Origin: Antedon mediterranea | Lineage: Eukaryota > Echinodermata > Crinoidea > Comatulida > Antedonidae | Direction of reading: 5' to 3' | Assembly: GCF_964355755.1 (NCBI RefSeq) | Contig: NC_092673.1 | Span: forward strand, 18,107,001 to 18,171,000 | Length of the DNA stretch: 64,000 nt | In this document: one piece after another, positions 21,698-33,619 of the stretch | How the letters are laid out: each line of letters opens with the position of its first letter | Numbering within the stretch: the stretch's first letter is position 1 | The notes under the pieces: model-generated | Seen by the model: only the letters and a program-made list of their open reading frames with translations | What the model was told of the DNA's origin: nothing | Database searches by the model: none | Position numbers and translations under genes: made by a program

Positions 21698-22339
21698 GGG
21701 AGTGGGGATGGGTTGCTAGAACCATAAAACCCTCCTGCTTACGAGTCTGTTATCCTTATTATAGGGAGTGGGGAGGGGTTGCTAGACCATAAAACCCTCC
21801 TGCTTACGAGTCTGAATCCTTATTATAGGGAGTGGGGAGGGTTTGCTAGACCATAAAACCCTCCTGCTTACAAGTCTGTTATCCTTATTATAGGGAGTGG
21901 GGAGGGGTTGCTAGAACCATAAAACCCTCCTGCTTACGAGTCTGTTATCCTTATTATAGGGAGTGGGGAGGGGTTGCTAGAACCATAAAACCCTCCTGCT
22001 TACGAGTCTGAATCCTTATTATAGGGAGTGGGGAGGGTTTGCTAGACCATAAAACCCTCCTTCTTACGAGTATGTTATACTTATTATAGGGAGTGGGGAG
22101 GGTTTGCTAGACCATAAAACCCTCCTTCTTACGAGTCTGTTATCCTTATTATAGGGAGTGGGGAGGGTTTGCTAGAACCATACTTACTTACGAGTCTGTT
22201 ATCCTTATTATAGGGAGTGGGGAGGGTTTGCTAGAACCATACTTACTTACGAGTCTGTTATCCTTATTATAGGGAGTGGGGAGGGTTTGCTAAAACTATA
22301 AAACCCTCCTGCTTACGAGTCTGTTATCTTTATTATAGT
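21698..22339. repeat. ~66-bp minisatellite, long array
   Basis: About ten units of 57-66 bp begin GGGAGTGGGGAGGG, have GGGTTTGCTAGA in the middle and end CTTACGAGTCTGTTATC plus CTTATTATA. GGAGGG and CCCTCC in one unit can pair. The same unit occurs twice at 37103-37235 and about ten times at 62278-62913. Confidence 0.9.
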
Positions 22340-22374
22340 TTTACTAATGTGTACATATACATTTTTATTTTTAG

Positions 22375-22406
22375 CCTGAAAGAAAGCATACAGACATTTG
22401 TCAAAG
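22375..22406 (+). CDS. 32-nt microexon F (first copy)
   Basis: Acceptor ATTTTTAG, donor GTAATT, phase 2 in and phase 1 out. With AG from exon E it reads SLKESIQTFVK plus G, a short amphipathic helix. In the copy at 37272 it is followed by the membrane-anchor exon. The copy at 62949 has Gln in place of Leu. Confidence 0.6.
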
Positions 22407-22424
22407 GTAATTTCCTTAATCATT

Positions 22425-22992
22425 ATTGATAATCTATACATTTTTACAACATGCTGCTATTAACTGTGATATCTTCATTCCTGTTACCTGTAGTAGTACT
22501 ATCAGAATCATTATTGATAATCTATACATTGTTACAACATGCTGCTATTAGCTGTGAAATCTTCATTCCTCTTACCAGTAGTAGTACTATCAGAAGCATT
22601 ATTGAGAATCTATACATTGTTACAACATGCTGCTATTAGCTGTAATATCTTCATTCCTCTTACTAGTAGTAGTACTATCAGAATCATTATTGATAATCTA
22701 TACATTGTTACAACATGCTGTTATTAGCTGTGATATCTTCATTCCTCTTACCAGTATCATTATTGATAATCTATACATTGTTACAACATGCTGCTATTAG
22801 CTGTGATATCTTCATTCCTCTTATCAGTAATAGTACTATCAGAATCATTATTGATAATCTATACATTATTACAACATGCTGCTATTAGCTGTGATATCTT
22901 CATTCCTCTTACCAGTAGTAGTACTAGTAGAATCATTATTGATAATCTATACATTGTTACAACATGCTGCTATTAGCTGTGATATCTTTATT
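22425..22992. repeat. 88-bp minisatellite
   Basis: About six units containing ATCTATACATTGTTACAACA and ACCAGTAGTAGTACTATCAG start immediately after exon F. 88 is not a multiple of three, so each unit is read in a new frame, which yields a staircase of overlapping 62-residue frames that are not genes. A second, longer array is at 63150-63995. The homologous intron at 37304 has none. Confidence 0.9.
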
Positions 22993-23123
22993 TTATGTCT
23001 GATGTTTGTCCTGACAACGTCTCATGTCCTGACCAATTGACTGATGCTCTATTCTCAGAACGTCTATGATGATCATACATCTAACATTGATCCTGATCAG
23101 AATTTTTTTCATAGCAACATTAA

Positions 23124-24263
23124 TCTATATATAAATTTACGTAAGGGCAAAATTCGGTAAATCGCGCCTTACTTTTAGAATTTTTACTCGATGGTATGTA
23201 AAGTTGGTTCGTACTTTCGGTACTGATTTAACCACCTGATGCAACCCTGTTTACTAATTAAATTAAGTTAGATAATTAGTTATTGACGATTAAAACGAAT
23301 TTAGGTTCAACGATTTGCCCCAGATAGGGGTGTTTTCCGATCGTGGTATACACTGTCTAATGGATGTCTATCTTGAAAAATACCCGCCACAAAAATGCGA
23401 GGAGGCTTTGCATTTTCCTATCTCCTCCTACGATAATAGTTTTTAATAGCTGAAAACCGGTTGAACAGCTCGAGTACAATATCATAATGTTGAAGACAGG
23501 CCGATTTTCTTAAAAAAATACTATTTTGATAGATTTAATATACGTTTATACAAATGTATTGATTTGCGATGAATGGAACATTCCAATCTCTGTGTCGTTC
23601 CACAAGTGTCTATTCCCTCAGGCGTCGTAAAGGAAAGTACTGTATACTCATAACAGAAATTCGATCTGTGCTGCAGAGGTTGGATATAATTTTTTTTAAA
23701 CGGATAATGAGCTAGCGTTTTCAGTCGCCGTAATTTAATATTTATTACCGATTGGTTTTCACAAATTGTTTAACATTATATATAAACATACGTCGTAGTG
23801 TATCGTTACATGTACTGTACTATTTCAATCGACTACGACGGTATTACATCGCAATGCTTTGTGGTATATTATTTGTAAAACATGTTAATTAATATTTCGT
23901 TACAAAATAAAGAATATATTTAAAAATTGTTCCTCTTTGCACCCATCCTCTTTCCCATCTCTCAACCATAGGCCTAATGTTACATACAAAACACAAATTA
24001 AGTTTGTTTAAATTTGACTTAAACAATTGGTCTCATTTTGTGACAACTTTCTCTTTCGGAAGTAATTCCCAGTGTGCTAATTTTAGTTGAGTACATAAAT
24101 CACAGTGTCTATTTAATCGTTCCTGTAAACGACATATATTATTGTCCTGCATTATTGTACATTTGAAATCGCCAGTTTTTTAACGCTGAAATTACTGTAT
24201 ATTCGAGAACCATCTGTGGGCACGACCTAGATGGTACGCGAGCGAAGCGAGCGTGCCATCTAG
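23124..24263. mobile_element. Helitron-like non-autonomous element, copy 2
   Basis: It has the same start (TCTATATATAAATTTACGTA after A) and end (GCCATCTAG before T) as copy 1 at 12464, with several internal deletions (1140 bp against 1458). The terminal stem is partly conserved. It sits at the breakpoint where the duplicated linker block should begin. Confidence 0.7.
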
Positions 24264-24279
24264 TATATCAAATTATTAT

Positions 24280-24988
24280 CCTAGTGATTTTACCCACAAA
24301 ATTAATACGAATTCAGACAATATTTTTTCATCCATCCACTTTAATGCAAGAAGTCTATTAAAAAATATTGATCCAATCGTGAGTCTTCTCTACATTTTTC
24401 TTTCGATGTGAATGCTGTTAGTAAAACATGGTTTTTAAAATTTGATAATCCCTTGGTTAAAATCCCTGGATTTTCTTTTGTCTCGAATCACAGGTCTTTT
24501 AAAGGAGGCGACGGTGTCGCCTTGTATATTTGCGATGGCCTTCAATTTTAAATAAGAGATGATCTATTTTTTAACCCCCTAGTTTGCGAATCAATATTTG
24601 TTGAAATCATCCACCCTAATACAAAAAATATTATTAAAAGAAGTATCTATAGAGCCCCATTAAATGATCCGCTTGTGTTTATTGATCAACTTGATTCAAT
24701 CTTAGCCAAATTATCCAATGAAAACAAAATAAATTATATTCTTGGTGACTTCAATATTGATATATTAAAAAATGAATCAAATAATGATGCTTGTCAATTT
24801 GTTAACTCTCTGTTTAGTAATTATTTTCTCCCCCTTATTCATAGACCATCCAGAATGACCAAGTCCTCTTTCTCACTGATTGACAATATTATAACCATGG
24901 AGGTTTTATACCTCCATGTTATACCTAATAAATTTGATTTCCCTAGTATAAGTGGACTATTATATAGTGATATTTCGAACGATCTTTT
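24280..24988 (+). mobile_element. LINE endonuclease fragment (CR1/L2-like)
   Basis: Translated pieces give non-LTR endonuclease blocks: SIHFNARSLLKNID, KTWFLKFDNPL, GGDGVALYICDG, SIYRAP, YILGDFNIDILKNES and RMTKSSFSLIDNI. The catalytic GDFN and SLIDN blocks are in the longest open piece (24675-24980). Stops and frameshifts break the N-terminal half and no reverse transcriptase follows. It ends at the residue of the duplicated DED exon. Confidence 0.75.
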
Positions 24989-25014
24989 TAATCCAATTCC
25001 TAAAAAAATACTTG
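24989..25014 (+). pseudogene. Remnant 3' end of a duplicated DED exon
   Basis: The last ~26 nt of the DED exon (CCTAAGAAGATACTTG in the first copy, CCTAAAAAAATACTTG here) with the same GTATGT donor follow the LINE fragment with no acceptor of their own. The intron after it continues to match 16899 onwards. So the DED exon was duplicated with the linker block and then replaced by Helitron and LINE sequence. Confidence 0.7.
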
Positions 25015-25334
25015 GTATGTATTTATGCAAACATGCTCTAAAAAAAGTGTTGAAATAATTTACTGGTACTTAGCTGTTAACACGATCACATTAAGTTGAA
25101 GACAATTTTCCCTCCCTCCCGCCCAATAACAGAGTAGGTGTTGTTAGTAATATTAGTTTTTGTGAGAATATTTTGTCTTTATTTTACGCTGACATTCTGT
25201 ATTGATAAGAAAATACTGAAAGTACAGTACATTTTCTCACATCAGATCAGACCATATTTTTTAGTATGTGGCTTCCTTGAATTGAAACTTCAAAACTATT
25301 GCAGAGAAATTCATTTTTAATGCTAATTTATTTT

Positions 25335-26135
25335 AAACAAGGCCAACAGCCATTAAGTCGCGTGCTACAATGCATAGTGATACCGGACCGACATACAGAC
25401 CGATAGACCGACAGACAGACCGACAGACAGACCGACAGACAGACAGACCGACCGACATAGTGAACTATACTGACCGAAATTACTGAACATGTTTAAAAAT
25501 GTTGAAATGTTTAAAAACATTTATATTTTTTTAATTTACATGTGCGTAGCCTGTCACTTTCGACGTGCTCGTATAACGTAATTTCGAGTTGAAAAGTAAG
25601 TCAAGAAAACAGAAATCGAGCAAAAAGAGTGCGTAATAACATTTAACACGCAGTGCGCGCGCAAAAATATGCGCACTCATGGCAATTTTGTAAACGCTTA
25701 AAATTGCCTGAAATGTACTCTTATTTCATCGAAAATAAATTTTGAAAATTTTAAGCGCGCGTACGCATGCGTTACATGCGCTACGCACGTAATTGTATTG
25801 CCATATGATGATTTATGCCCTGAAATTTATTAGTACCAAATTTTATTTAATTGTGATTCATGGTTGTGAAGATATGATTACAAACGTGATTTTGTTAAAT
25901 CGTGCGTAGACCGCGTAATTTTTTATTGCGCACCGTGAAAACATAACCACATTGATTCCTGGCCATAAGGAATATACTGTGAAAAATTGACCTAGCTAGA
26001 TTAAACTGATATCAAGATAAGGTCAGAAAGGGATAAAACGCATAGTGATACCGGACCGACAGACAGACAGACCGACAGACAGACCGACCGACCGACATAG
26101 TGAACTATAGAGTCGCTTCCACGCGACTAAAAACA
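25335..26135. repeat. Insert with GACAGACCGACA tracts and repeated ends
   Basis: It is absent from the paralogous intron at about 17160. TAGTGATACCGGACCGACA followed by a GACCGACAGACA tract and CATAGTGAACTATA occurs near both ends (25377-25470 and 26040-26110). AGTCGCGTG near 25357 and CCACGCGACT near 26120 form a short inverted pair. It appears to be a non-coding mobile repeat of unknown family. Confidence 0.55.
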
Positions 26136-26253
26136 GACAAAATAGCTTCTTGTATTATTAATGTCACCAAGTTGATTTAATGACAGATGATACCACACAC
26201 ACTGACATGAAATTATTTTACAATATTAAAAAAAAATCTTATCCTCTTCACAG

Positions 26254-26298
26254 ATGAGCAAGTTGATACAGCGACTACTACACAAGCCAGTGAACAAG
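26254..26298 (+). CDS. Acidic linker exon A (second copy)
   Basis: 45 nt, acceptor CTCTTCACAG, donor GTATGA, phase 1 to 1, reading DEQVDTATTTQASEQ. It differs from the copy at 17908 by Val for Asp. It can follow exon F at 22375 in frame, so both linker blocks could be part of one transcript. Confidence 0.6.
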
Positions 26299-29110
26299 GT
26301 ATGATCCATTGATGATACAGTCAAGTGTATAAAGACTAATTTTAATCTACATTTTGTTGAACCAAAATTGAACCGTTCACACCTGTTAAAAAACCAAGCA
26401 TTATCTATATATTAAAGCATTATTATTGTTATTAAACTAACTGTTTTTTTTTAACTCTTTCACTGCATATACAGTACTCGGTATTACCGGGTACGAGAAA
26501 AATTATTATTTATTTGTATTTGCCTATAATATATAACACCCTCTATTGTTTTTTGATAAACTTGAAGATATTTGCAATTCATTAAAACTAATTTTTTAGC
26601 ACAACATGCGCCCTCTATAGTTGTTAATATTATCTTGAAATATCACATATTATTATTATTATAAACTTGTAATTAAAATTATTTTGACCTTGGAAAGTTA
26701 TATGATTAGCTATAATGGCACAAAAATATCATCCACTTACCAATTTTACCCACCCCATAGGGCAATATCATGTTCATTCTGCAAAAAGAATTCTGAATTA
26801 GTCGTTAGTGTTTCTGTAACAGCGATTTTTTAGAAAAATTTCATTTTTTTTTCATGATTTTGACCAAAAATGTTATGCCAAATTTTTTGTAAAACGATGA
26901 AAATAACTAGATTTGAACTTGTCACTTTGACGAGTTCGGGTTATCCGCTCAAACGTAACATGTACCACATACATTATATGAACGCCGACAATTATTATGC
27001 CATCCTATGACATGAATGAAAATATGTTTGGTAAGAAAGAAAGGTCATTGCGTATCATTTTTAATATTAATTGGAAATATATGTTTCCATTTATAGCCCT
27101 AAATTCGCTGGGTTGCATATAATATTCAATGGATTGAGTCACACTAATCGACCAAGCGCCATATTGGTTGTGTACATGTGAAACTGGTATACTGTAGGTC
27201 TAATGTTTGTTACGTCCTTTATTTTGGTGAAATAAGACCAACAAGGGAAAATAAGTGAGAAGGATCAGGGATGGCCTACTAAAATTGCTCTTTGTCCGGA
27301 TACGGAATTTCAGCTTCTTTGATGTAAAAACGATAAACTAAACAGCATTGATGCACGTAGATTTAAAATTTAAAAAGAAAAGATTAGAATGTTAGGTACG
27401 GTCATTTTATATTGACTATTAATGGCAAATATAATATTTTCAGCGTTAATAATGATTACTTTTCATATACCTAAGCACCACCTCGGTTAGGGTTAGATTT
27501 GTTGTTATTTCTCATTCAGACAGAGAACACATTATTCTGTTCATCATGGCCTGAAGCATGATGATCTTAATTGATTATACTGTATATTGATGGTCCATGG
27601 TATATCTGATCCACTGAATCCAATTGAATAAATAGAGGCCCTATATGGTTATTGGCTCAACACTACAGAAAAGATTAGCTTCTAATAAATTAAGTGTTGT
27701 CCAAATTTTAAATTGATGTGCTTAGTAATCGTATTTTAAATAATGTTTTAAGATTATGAATTGTGATTTTGACATGTAAGTTAAATTTTATTATCATTAT
27801 TTTTTTTTGTCGCGTTAAACTAATAATGGGTTGTTCAGGAAGTTACTTTTATAATTTACCTCCGCCAAGGAGGTATATGTAATCGGTAGCGTGTGTTTGT
27901 TTTTTTGTTAGCAGGATTACTCAAAAATTAATTACAAAATCTTTACCAAAATCGATATACAGATAGATATGTGGTCAAGGACCATTCCATTAAATGTTGG
28001 GACCATTTGTGACCATGGTCCCAATTCTGGACCACTTTTTAGTATACTTTTTTAGACCTGTTAGTGTTAAAGATAGGACAGAATTTTTCAAAAGCCGGCG
28101 ACCAGTCTTAAAGTAACAAGTAAACTGAAATTGCATTTTCTCAAGAACTACTTGTCCAAAAAACTTTATTTTTGTATAAAAGGCAAGAGTTATATTTTGT
28201 GATTTGTAATTTTAAAACATAATTTGATTTAATGTGCACGTTTTTTGTTGCGAGTAGTTTAAAAAACCTATTTCTTTTCAAATTCACTCGTTTGATTTTC
28301 GCGTTGCTGTTCTATTGTTAGTCAACTGAAGCTATTGTTAATTGAAAGGCTTGTTACATAACCATTACACCAAACTTGCATACACATGCTTGTAGTGAAA
28401 TTAGCCTAAATCACAAACAGCATTAAGACACACACAAATATATAAATATTATTTTTTTTGCTGGAGAAATCTTATGTATGAGAATTTTACAGTAGGCGGA
28501 GGTATGCACTCTCGGAGTGGCTTTCTAGTTTTCATTGTATTAAACATTTATATTGATATGTTCTGTGTTTAAAACACTATTGTTTGTTAGGCAGGATAGT
28601 CAGATGCTCACATCACTATGACACTTGTGAATAGATAGCTAGCTTGTCTTGACAAGTTAGTGAAACAGTGTGCCGTGGTGATGTGAGATTCCGTTTTTGG
28701 TCTTTTTTCTGTTGTCTTGGTCAATTTATTCGGTTTTCTTAGGCTATTTCGTGGTTTTTTTACATCAACATTTTTATTTTCAGACTTGTGCTAAACAGCG
28801 CATAGAGACTATTTGTATTTTGCGCTATATAAATTTAAAACCATTAAAAGTAAATAATTGTTCAAAAACATTTGTCATTTTTAATTGTAATGTATTTCTA
28901 TATTATTACAATATGCATGTAATTGGAATTAGCCATTGGTTCATTATACAAGAGAGACATAAATTCAATGGACCAAATAAAAAGGTTCAGACTACTGTAG
29001 ACTGGAAATAGAATGTTGGTGATCATTAATTATCCCAAATTACTCCACTAATAATACTTTAGCTAATGCAAATGATTATCAACAGCCATCTCGTCATTTA
29101 TCGTTTACAG
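26299..29110 (+). other. Intron before the HEPN exon
   Basis: The first ~600 bp match the intron after 17952. The rest is unique up to 27850, then holds the CCTCCGCC repeat (27858-28530) and a short tail-like repeat with AACAGCGCATAGAGAC and TTGCGCTATATAAAT near 28794-28840, probably a SINE or LINE end. Small frames at 28697-29011 have no recognisable domain. Confidence 0.55.
27858..28530. mobile_element. CCTCCGCC...GGCGGAGG repeat ending in CTAG|T
   Basis: The left end has ACCTCCGCCAAGGAGGTAT followed by GTTAGCAGGATTACTCAAAA; the right end has AGGCGGAGGTATG, a hairpin CACTCTCGGAGTG and then GCTTTCTAG before T. The right end looks like a Helitron terminus, while the outer inverted CCTCCGCC could also be a TIR. 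There is no coding sequence. Confidence 0.55.
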
Positions 29111-29812
29111 ATTCCTTATTGTGCTCCATACGTGCTCAAACGGTTTATGATGAGGAAAACATCAATTATTTCCGAATTTGTTGTTTGCTTTTTGAGGAAG
29201 GTACAAAGGCAATGAGATGGTTTTTCCTCACCCATGCATCTGATGGTGGCCTACAACCGGAACAAGTACATGAATTTTTTAAGAAAAAAAAACCTGAACT
29301 GAAAAAGCTAAACAAAACACAAAAGAATTTGTTATTTCCATCAGAAGGAAAAGCTGATATAGAGGATTTTGATATGACTTTATTAAACATTTTGATATGT
29401 AATCTTTGCGTATGTAATGATGATGAATCAAAAACTGTTAATGACCTCAGAATCTTCAGAAATGATCAGGCCCACAAGAAAGACTATCGCATTAGTCAGC
29501 ATGATTTCGACCGTGAATGGAGTCGTTTATCAGGTATCCTGGAAAAATTTGGAGTCAAGCAAAATGTAATTGATAGGTATGCTATTGCTACCGATAGTGA
29601 CATACTGCAGTTTCTGGAAGATCGAAAAGATCTTAAAGAGCTGAAAGAAAGTTTTAAAGACATGGAAAAGAAACTGGACCAGCACTGTGAAAGTACTTCA
29701 TTTGATTTGAAAGAACTACTACAGAAACAAGAAGAAACAAGCCAGAAACTAACTGATTTAAACCTAGTGATGATGGGAAAGGAAGAAAGGAAGGAACATA
29801 CACTTCCCAGTG
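29111..29812 (+). CDS. DZIP3/hRUL138-type HEPN domain exon with coiled coil
   Basis: 702 nt, acceptor CGTTTACAG, donor GTTAGT (weaker than consensus), phase 1 to 1. Residues ~17-150 match the DZIP3-like HEPN family: NYFRICCLLFEEGTKAMRWF, then KLNKTQKNLLFPSEGKADIE, DFDMTLLNILICNLC, and the closing DLRIFRNDQAHKK with the R-N-x-x-x-H HEPN motif. Residues ~175-230 (ILQFLEDRKDLKELKESFKD onward) are a predicted coiled coil. HEPN domains are helical bundles; those with RxxxxH are often ribonucleases, and here the R-N-D-Q-A-H spacing keeps the R and H. In animals this subtype is found with ankyrin, death-fold and NACHT modules. Membership of the same gene is inferred from strand and phase. It could instead be an alternative or separate exon. 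Confidence 0.85.
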
Positions 29813-30034
29813 GTTAGTATTATTCTGTCGTAGTTGGGCGTAATATTGTGGAAATTCAATTATTTTAAATATTTATTGAATAATTATGTTTAATAATCAT
29901 AATTATTTCTATTTAAATCATGGATTTACAGTGTGTAAATTTAAGGCATTTTATGAACAAATTAGTTGATCCGCAGTTTTATAAGTACAAATCTAAAAGG
30001 TATGGAGGGCTCATTTGAGAAAACAAATTTGAAA

Positions 30035-31120
30035 ATCCGTCAACATGGTCCTTGCGGCTTTAAAATTACCACCTGAACTGTACCCTTCCAATCCTCCCCC
30101 TCTTTAATTGTGTCAATTAAAATGTTTCTGGTCCTGGTGCTTTCCTTCGTTTCATGTTTTTGACTGCATGCTGCACCTCCCAATATGTGATGTATGCAGT
30201 TTCTTCCGAGTCTATGGATAATTGAAGGTCTACTGACGGCTGCTTTGATAGAGTTCTTCATAAAATTCTTCAATCCTCCTCAAAATTATATCTTGATCTG
30301 TGATTTCTGTCTATTTTTTTTTTATCAAGTAATAATGTTATTTTCTGCTTTCCACTTTAAGTTTAAGTTTCTGCTTTGTTTTCTTTAAACTTCTATTGTT
30401 TGTTATTGTTTTTTGAATTTTAAGAATGTTGTATTTTCTGATGTCTTGTCGGAGTTTCTTTCGTATTGTCTTGCATGTTTCTGTATATTCAACATTTTGG
30501 AATCCAATTCCATCTCTCTTCATATTCCTCCTTTTCTCCATTAGCCATCTGGTGCTATCTGAGAATTTGGACTCTTGCATTTTCTTTTCTTTCCCTGCTG
30601 TTTTTGTAAAGCTCTCATGTACTATGTCGATGATTTTGTCATTGCATTCGTCAAGGTCGGAGGCATCTTCTACTTCCAGTCTTTGAAAGTGGTTTTGTAG
30701 TTAGTTGAAATTCATGCTTTCTGGCTTCCAAATTGATCATTCCGGGCTTTCTGTATTTTGCTATTTTCATTCTTTCTAGTCTTGTATCTACCTTCACTTT
30801 GCACCTAAGCATACGGTGGTCACTGCTAGTGTTTAATTTGTTGAATATGGTAACATCTTGAATTATCTTTGGCTTATTAGTCAAGATAAGGTCAATTTCA
30901 TTTTTGGTGTTACCGTCTGGGCTTCTCCAAGTCCATCTTCTGGATATTTTCTTCTTGAAGAAGGTGTTCATAATTTTTAGTTTGTTTCTGGAAGCCAAAT
31001 CGATAAGCATTTCTCCTCTGTCATTTCTGTGACCTGATCCAAAGTTTCCAATCACCTCTTCCTCCCCATCTTGCTTGATTCCTACTTTAGCATTGAAATC
31101 CCCTATTACTGGGTTAAAGA
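30035..31120 (-). mobile_element. LINE endonuclease fragment, degraded (RTE/CR1-like)
   Basis: The minus strand from about 31115 reads VIGDFNAKVG, then RNDRGEMLIDLASRNKLKIM, SRRWTWRSPDGNTKNEIDLI and TSSDHRMLRCKV, the classic C-terminal half of a LINE endonuclease with its GDFN, EIDLI and SDH blocks. Past 30650 frames shift and stops appear; weakly similar pieces continue to about 30040. It is inserted antisense in the gene intron. Confidence 0.8.
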
Positions 31121-31139
31121 CAAGATTATTCCCTATTAC

Positions 31140-32690
31140 TAGGTTAAAGACATGATACAGACAAGCATATAAATACTAATTTACATTTTGTTGAACCAAA
31201 ATTGAACCGTTCACCCCTGTTAAAGAACCAAGCATTATTATTATTTTTATTATTAAACTATCTGTTTTTTTTTAGCTTAACTCTTTCACTGCATATACAG
31301 TACTCGGTATTACCGGGTACGAGAAAAATTATTATTTATTTGTATTTGCCTATAATATATAACACCCTCTATAAACTTGAAGATATTTGCAATTCATTAA
31401 AACTAATTTTTTAGCACAACATGCGCTCTCTATTTCATTTTTCTACGATTTTGACCAAAAATGTTATGCCTAATTTTTTATAAAACGATAAAAATAATTC
31501 TAATTTGTTTGATATTTTTATTCGTTACACATATCTTCATCAATATCCAGTGGGAAAACCATATTCTATAAAAATTATAGAAAAAATAGTTTTTATCATG
31601 AATTGATAAAAAAACAGGAAATCCAAAATATATGTAATGATGTCATTAACATGCAAATTAGCTTCTTTTTTTTTTACTTCCAACCATAGACCAACCTTTT
31701 AAAATAATTACAAAATTATGTCATTTAGTATTTTTTTGCAAATTTCTTAAAACAATTTCAATGAAATAAATGTTTGTGTATTTTAAAGGCCAGGTACGGG
31801 CACAACATTTCTATTGATCATACATTCCAATAATCATCTATCTATAGTTTCCTCTATGTTTCATAATTTTTGGATTTTATTTGTGTTACACGAGCTTGTT
31901 GAAAATAAGCACTTTCTTATCAGTGGGGGGATAGTTCAAATTACACAGTAAAATCTGTATTCTTTTGTACACAAATTGTGTAAATAGAGAGGCATTTTAA
32001 AAAGCTATGAAAACTAAACGGTGTGGTAAAAAATGTTATCAGATGACTAAATATAGGTAATATAACTTGAATTTTAGATTTCTGGTATTTTTATTCAACT
32101 TCAGATTTTTGTTTTCATGCTATAGCAAAAATTATCCACCGTATATCCACCATCTTTTTTCACCTTCTAGGGAGTCACCAGACATGTTATTGCATTAGGT
32201 TAAACTACTGAAAAAAAATTCTTCCTGGTTTTTATGGCAGAATATTGCCAAATTTTGTATTTGACCATATAAAGGAAAATTCATGTTTTTTCGTCTTGAT
32301 TCTTGTTACAAATATTTGATTTATGTACAATTAACCATCTGCCACAATTTAAATTCCCATCTTATTAAAATAATACTAATGACAATGGCAGTAAAATAAG
32401 AAATAATATTGATTATACATACTTGGATAAAATCATGCATAATTGTATTATTTCACAAGATTCCAAAAAAAACTACTTTTTCACAGATGTGCAAGATGGT
32501 TCAGTGACCTCTGCATTACCACAGTCTGACATCCAAGGCAGTCAACAAGGTAGGATCCACTGGTTAATTCCAGAGGTTAATCATCTAAGTGGTTACATTT
32601 TAAAATAAAACTTAATAGACATATTATAATAATAACTGTAGCACATTTTGAGTTATTCAAACTGTATACATTTTAGCTGAAAATGTATAG
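31140..32690 (+). repeat. Duplicate of the 17,985-19,200 intron and exon B
   Basis: The sequence after 31155 follows 17985 onwards, with shared phrases such as ACCAAGCATTATTATTA and CATATCTTCATCAATATCCA, then exon B and its downstream intron. About 550 bp at 31790-32340 (from AAAGGCCAGGTACGGGCAC) are not in the first copy and are probably an insert, family unknown. Confidence 0.7.
32487..32549 (+). CDS. Linker exon B (second copy)
   Basis: 63 nt, acceptor TTTTTCACAG, donor GTAGGA, phase 1 to 1. It differs from the copy at 19034 by Pro for Ala (SALPQSD). It follows the HEPN exon in frame. Confidence 0.62.
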
Positions 32691-32704
32691 TTATGTTACT
32701 CTCT

Positions 32705-33068
32705 GCCACCATGTAACGGTGTCGTGTCGAGGGCCAAGACAATAACGATGGCACAAAATTATTCAATGTACAAAATACACTATTTATTCAATCAAAAGTA
32801 AGATATATATAAAACAATGTGACAATGTAGTGATTCTGACTGATGTTATAGTCTCAAGAATCAATACCCAAACTAACTAACTTAACTACAAAACATATAT
32901 TTATATTAAGGGGACAAAAGTATGACTAATTAAATGGTACCACATCCTGATTGACTTTCCTTGGAATACCCTCCTCAGGAATGTAGTGTTCCAAGTTAAG
33001 TAGGCATCGGGGAGAGTAAGGGGTGAATAGCCTGTGTGACTAATAGGGTTTGGTCCCACCATGTTACA
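32705..33068. repeat. Insert with similar ends, possible solo LTR
   Basis: It interrupts the duplicated intron where the first copy has the 36-bp array. Similar phrases CCACCATGTAAC and CCACCATGTTAC lie at its two ends in the same orientation. A TG...CA solo LTR is possible but no convincing target duplication is seen. Confidence 0.35.
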
Positions 33069-33154
33069 ATGTATAACTCATAAAAAATCAACAGCTTTGT
33101 CATTTAAATGTGTAATGTATAAATAACTGTCTTTTCTGTATTTTTTTTAAACAG

Positions 33155-33271
33155 AATTAGTAACAAAACAATTAGATTCAGATTCACCAGCTACTGTTAA
33201 TGAGGAATTTCAAACCCAAAAAAAGAAATTGATGATTGAGGAACAGGAAAGAAAACTTGAAGCAGAGAGTG
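33155..33271 (+). CDS. Coiled acidic linker exon C (second copy)
   Basis: 117 nt, acceptor TTTAAACAG, donor GTGAGT, phase 1 to 1. It begins ELVTKQLDSDSPATVNEEFQ and ends EEQERKLEAES. It is one codon longer than the copy at 19520, with about eight residue changes clustered in the first half. The open frame and sites are kept. Confidence 0.66.
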
Positions 33272-33472
33272 GTGAGTTAAGGATCATAAATGAATTTACT
33301 TTTTATTTTATTTCATCACCACACAAGTCAAGTCAGTTACAAAGTTGAACAATAGAAAATGATGAATAGACATTTATTTAAACATATAAAACTCATTCAA
33401 AATATCCTATGTCTTAAGCTGGCCTTTAATATACTGTACTGTTCATACACATTATAGTTGTCGTTATAACAG

Positions 33473-33568
33473 AAGTGACGAAGGAATATCCATCAGATTC
33501 ACCAGGTACTGTTAATGAGGAATCTCATACACAATTGGAACAGGAAATTAAACCTAAACCAGAAACTG
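33473..33568 (+). CDS. Acidic linker exon D (diverged copy)
   Basis: 96 nt, acceptor CGTTATAACAG, donor GTGAGT, phase 1 to 1. It begins EVTKEYPSDSPGTVNEESHT and ends EQEIKPKPET. It is the most diverged of three D exons and shares features of both C (SPxTVNEE) and D (EVTK, EQE-KP-PE). Confidence 0.64.
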
Positions 33569-33619
33569 GTGAGTTAAGTCTCATAGAATAATTTGTATAT
33601 TATTATATGGTTAATTTGG

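Noticed and set aside
22451-22976. Overlapping 62-residue open frames
   Set aside because: They are translations of the 88-bp minisatellite; the unit is not a multiple of three, so the same peptide reappears every unit in another frame. The same holds for 63236-63866.
30194-30686. Plus-strand open frames over 30.2-30.7 kb
   Set aside because: They are antisense to the degraded LINE on the minus strand and have no domain.
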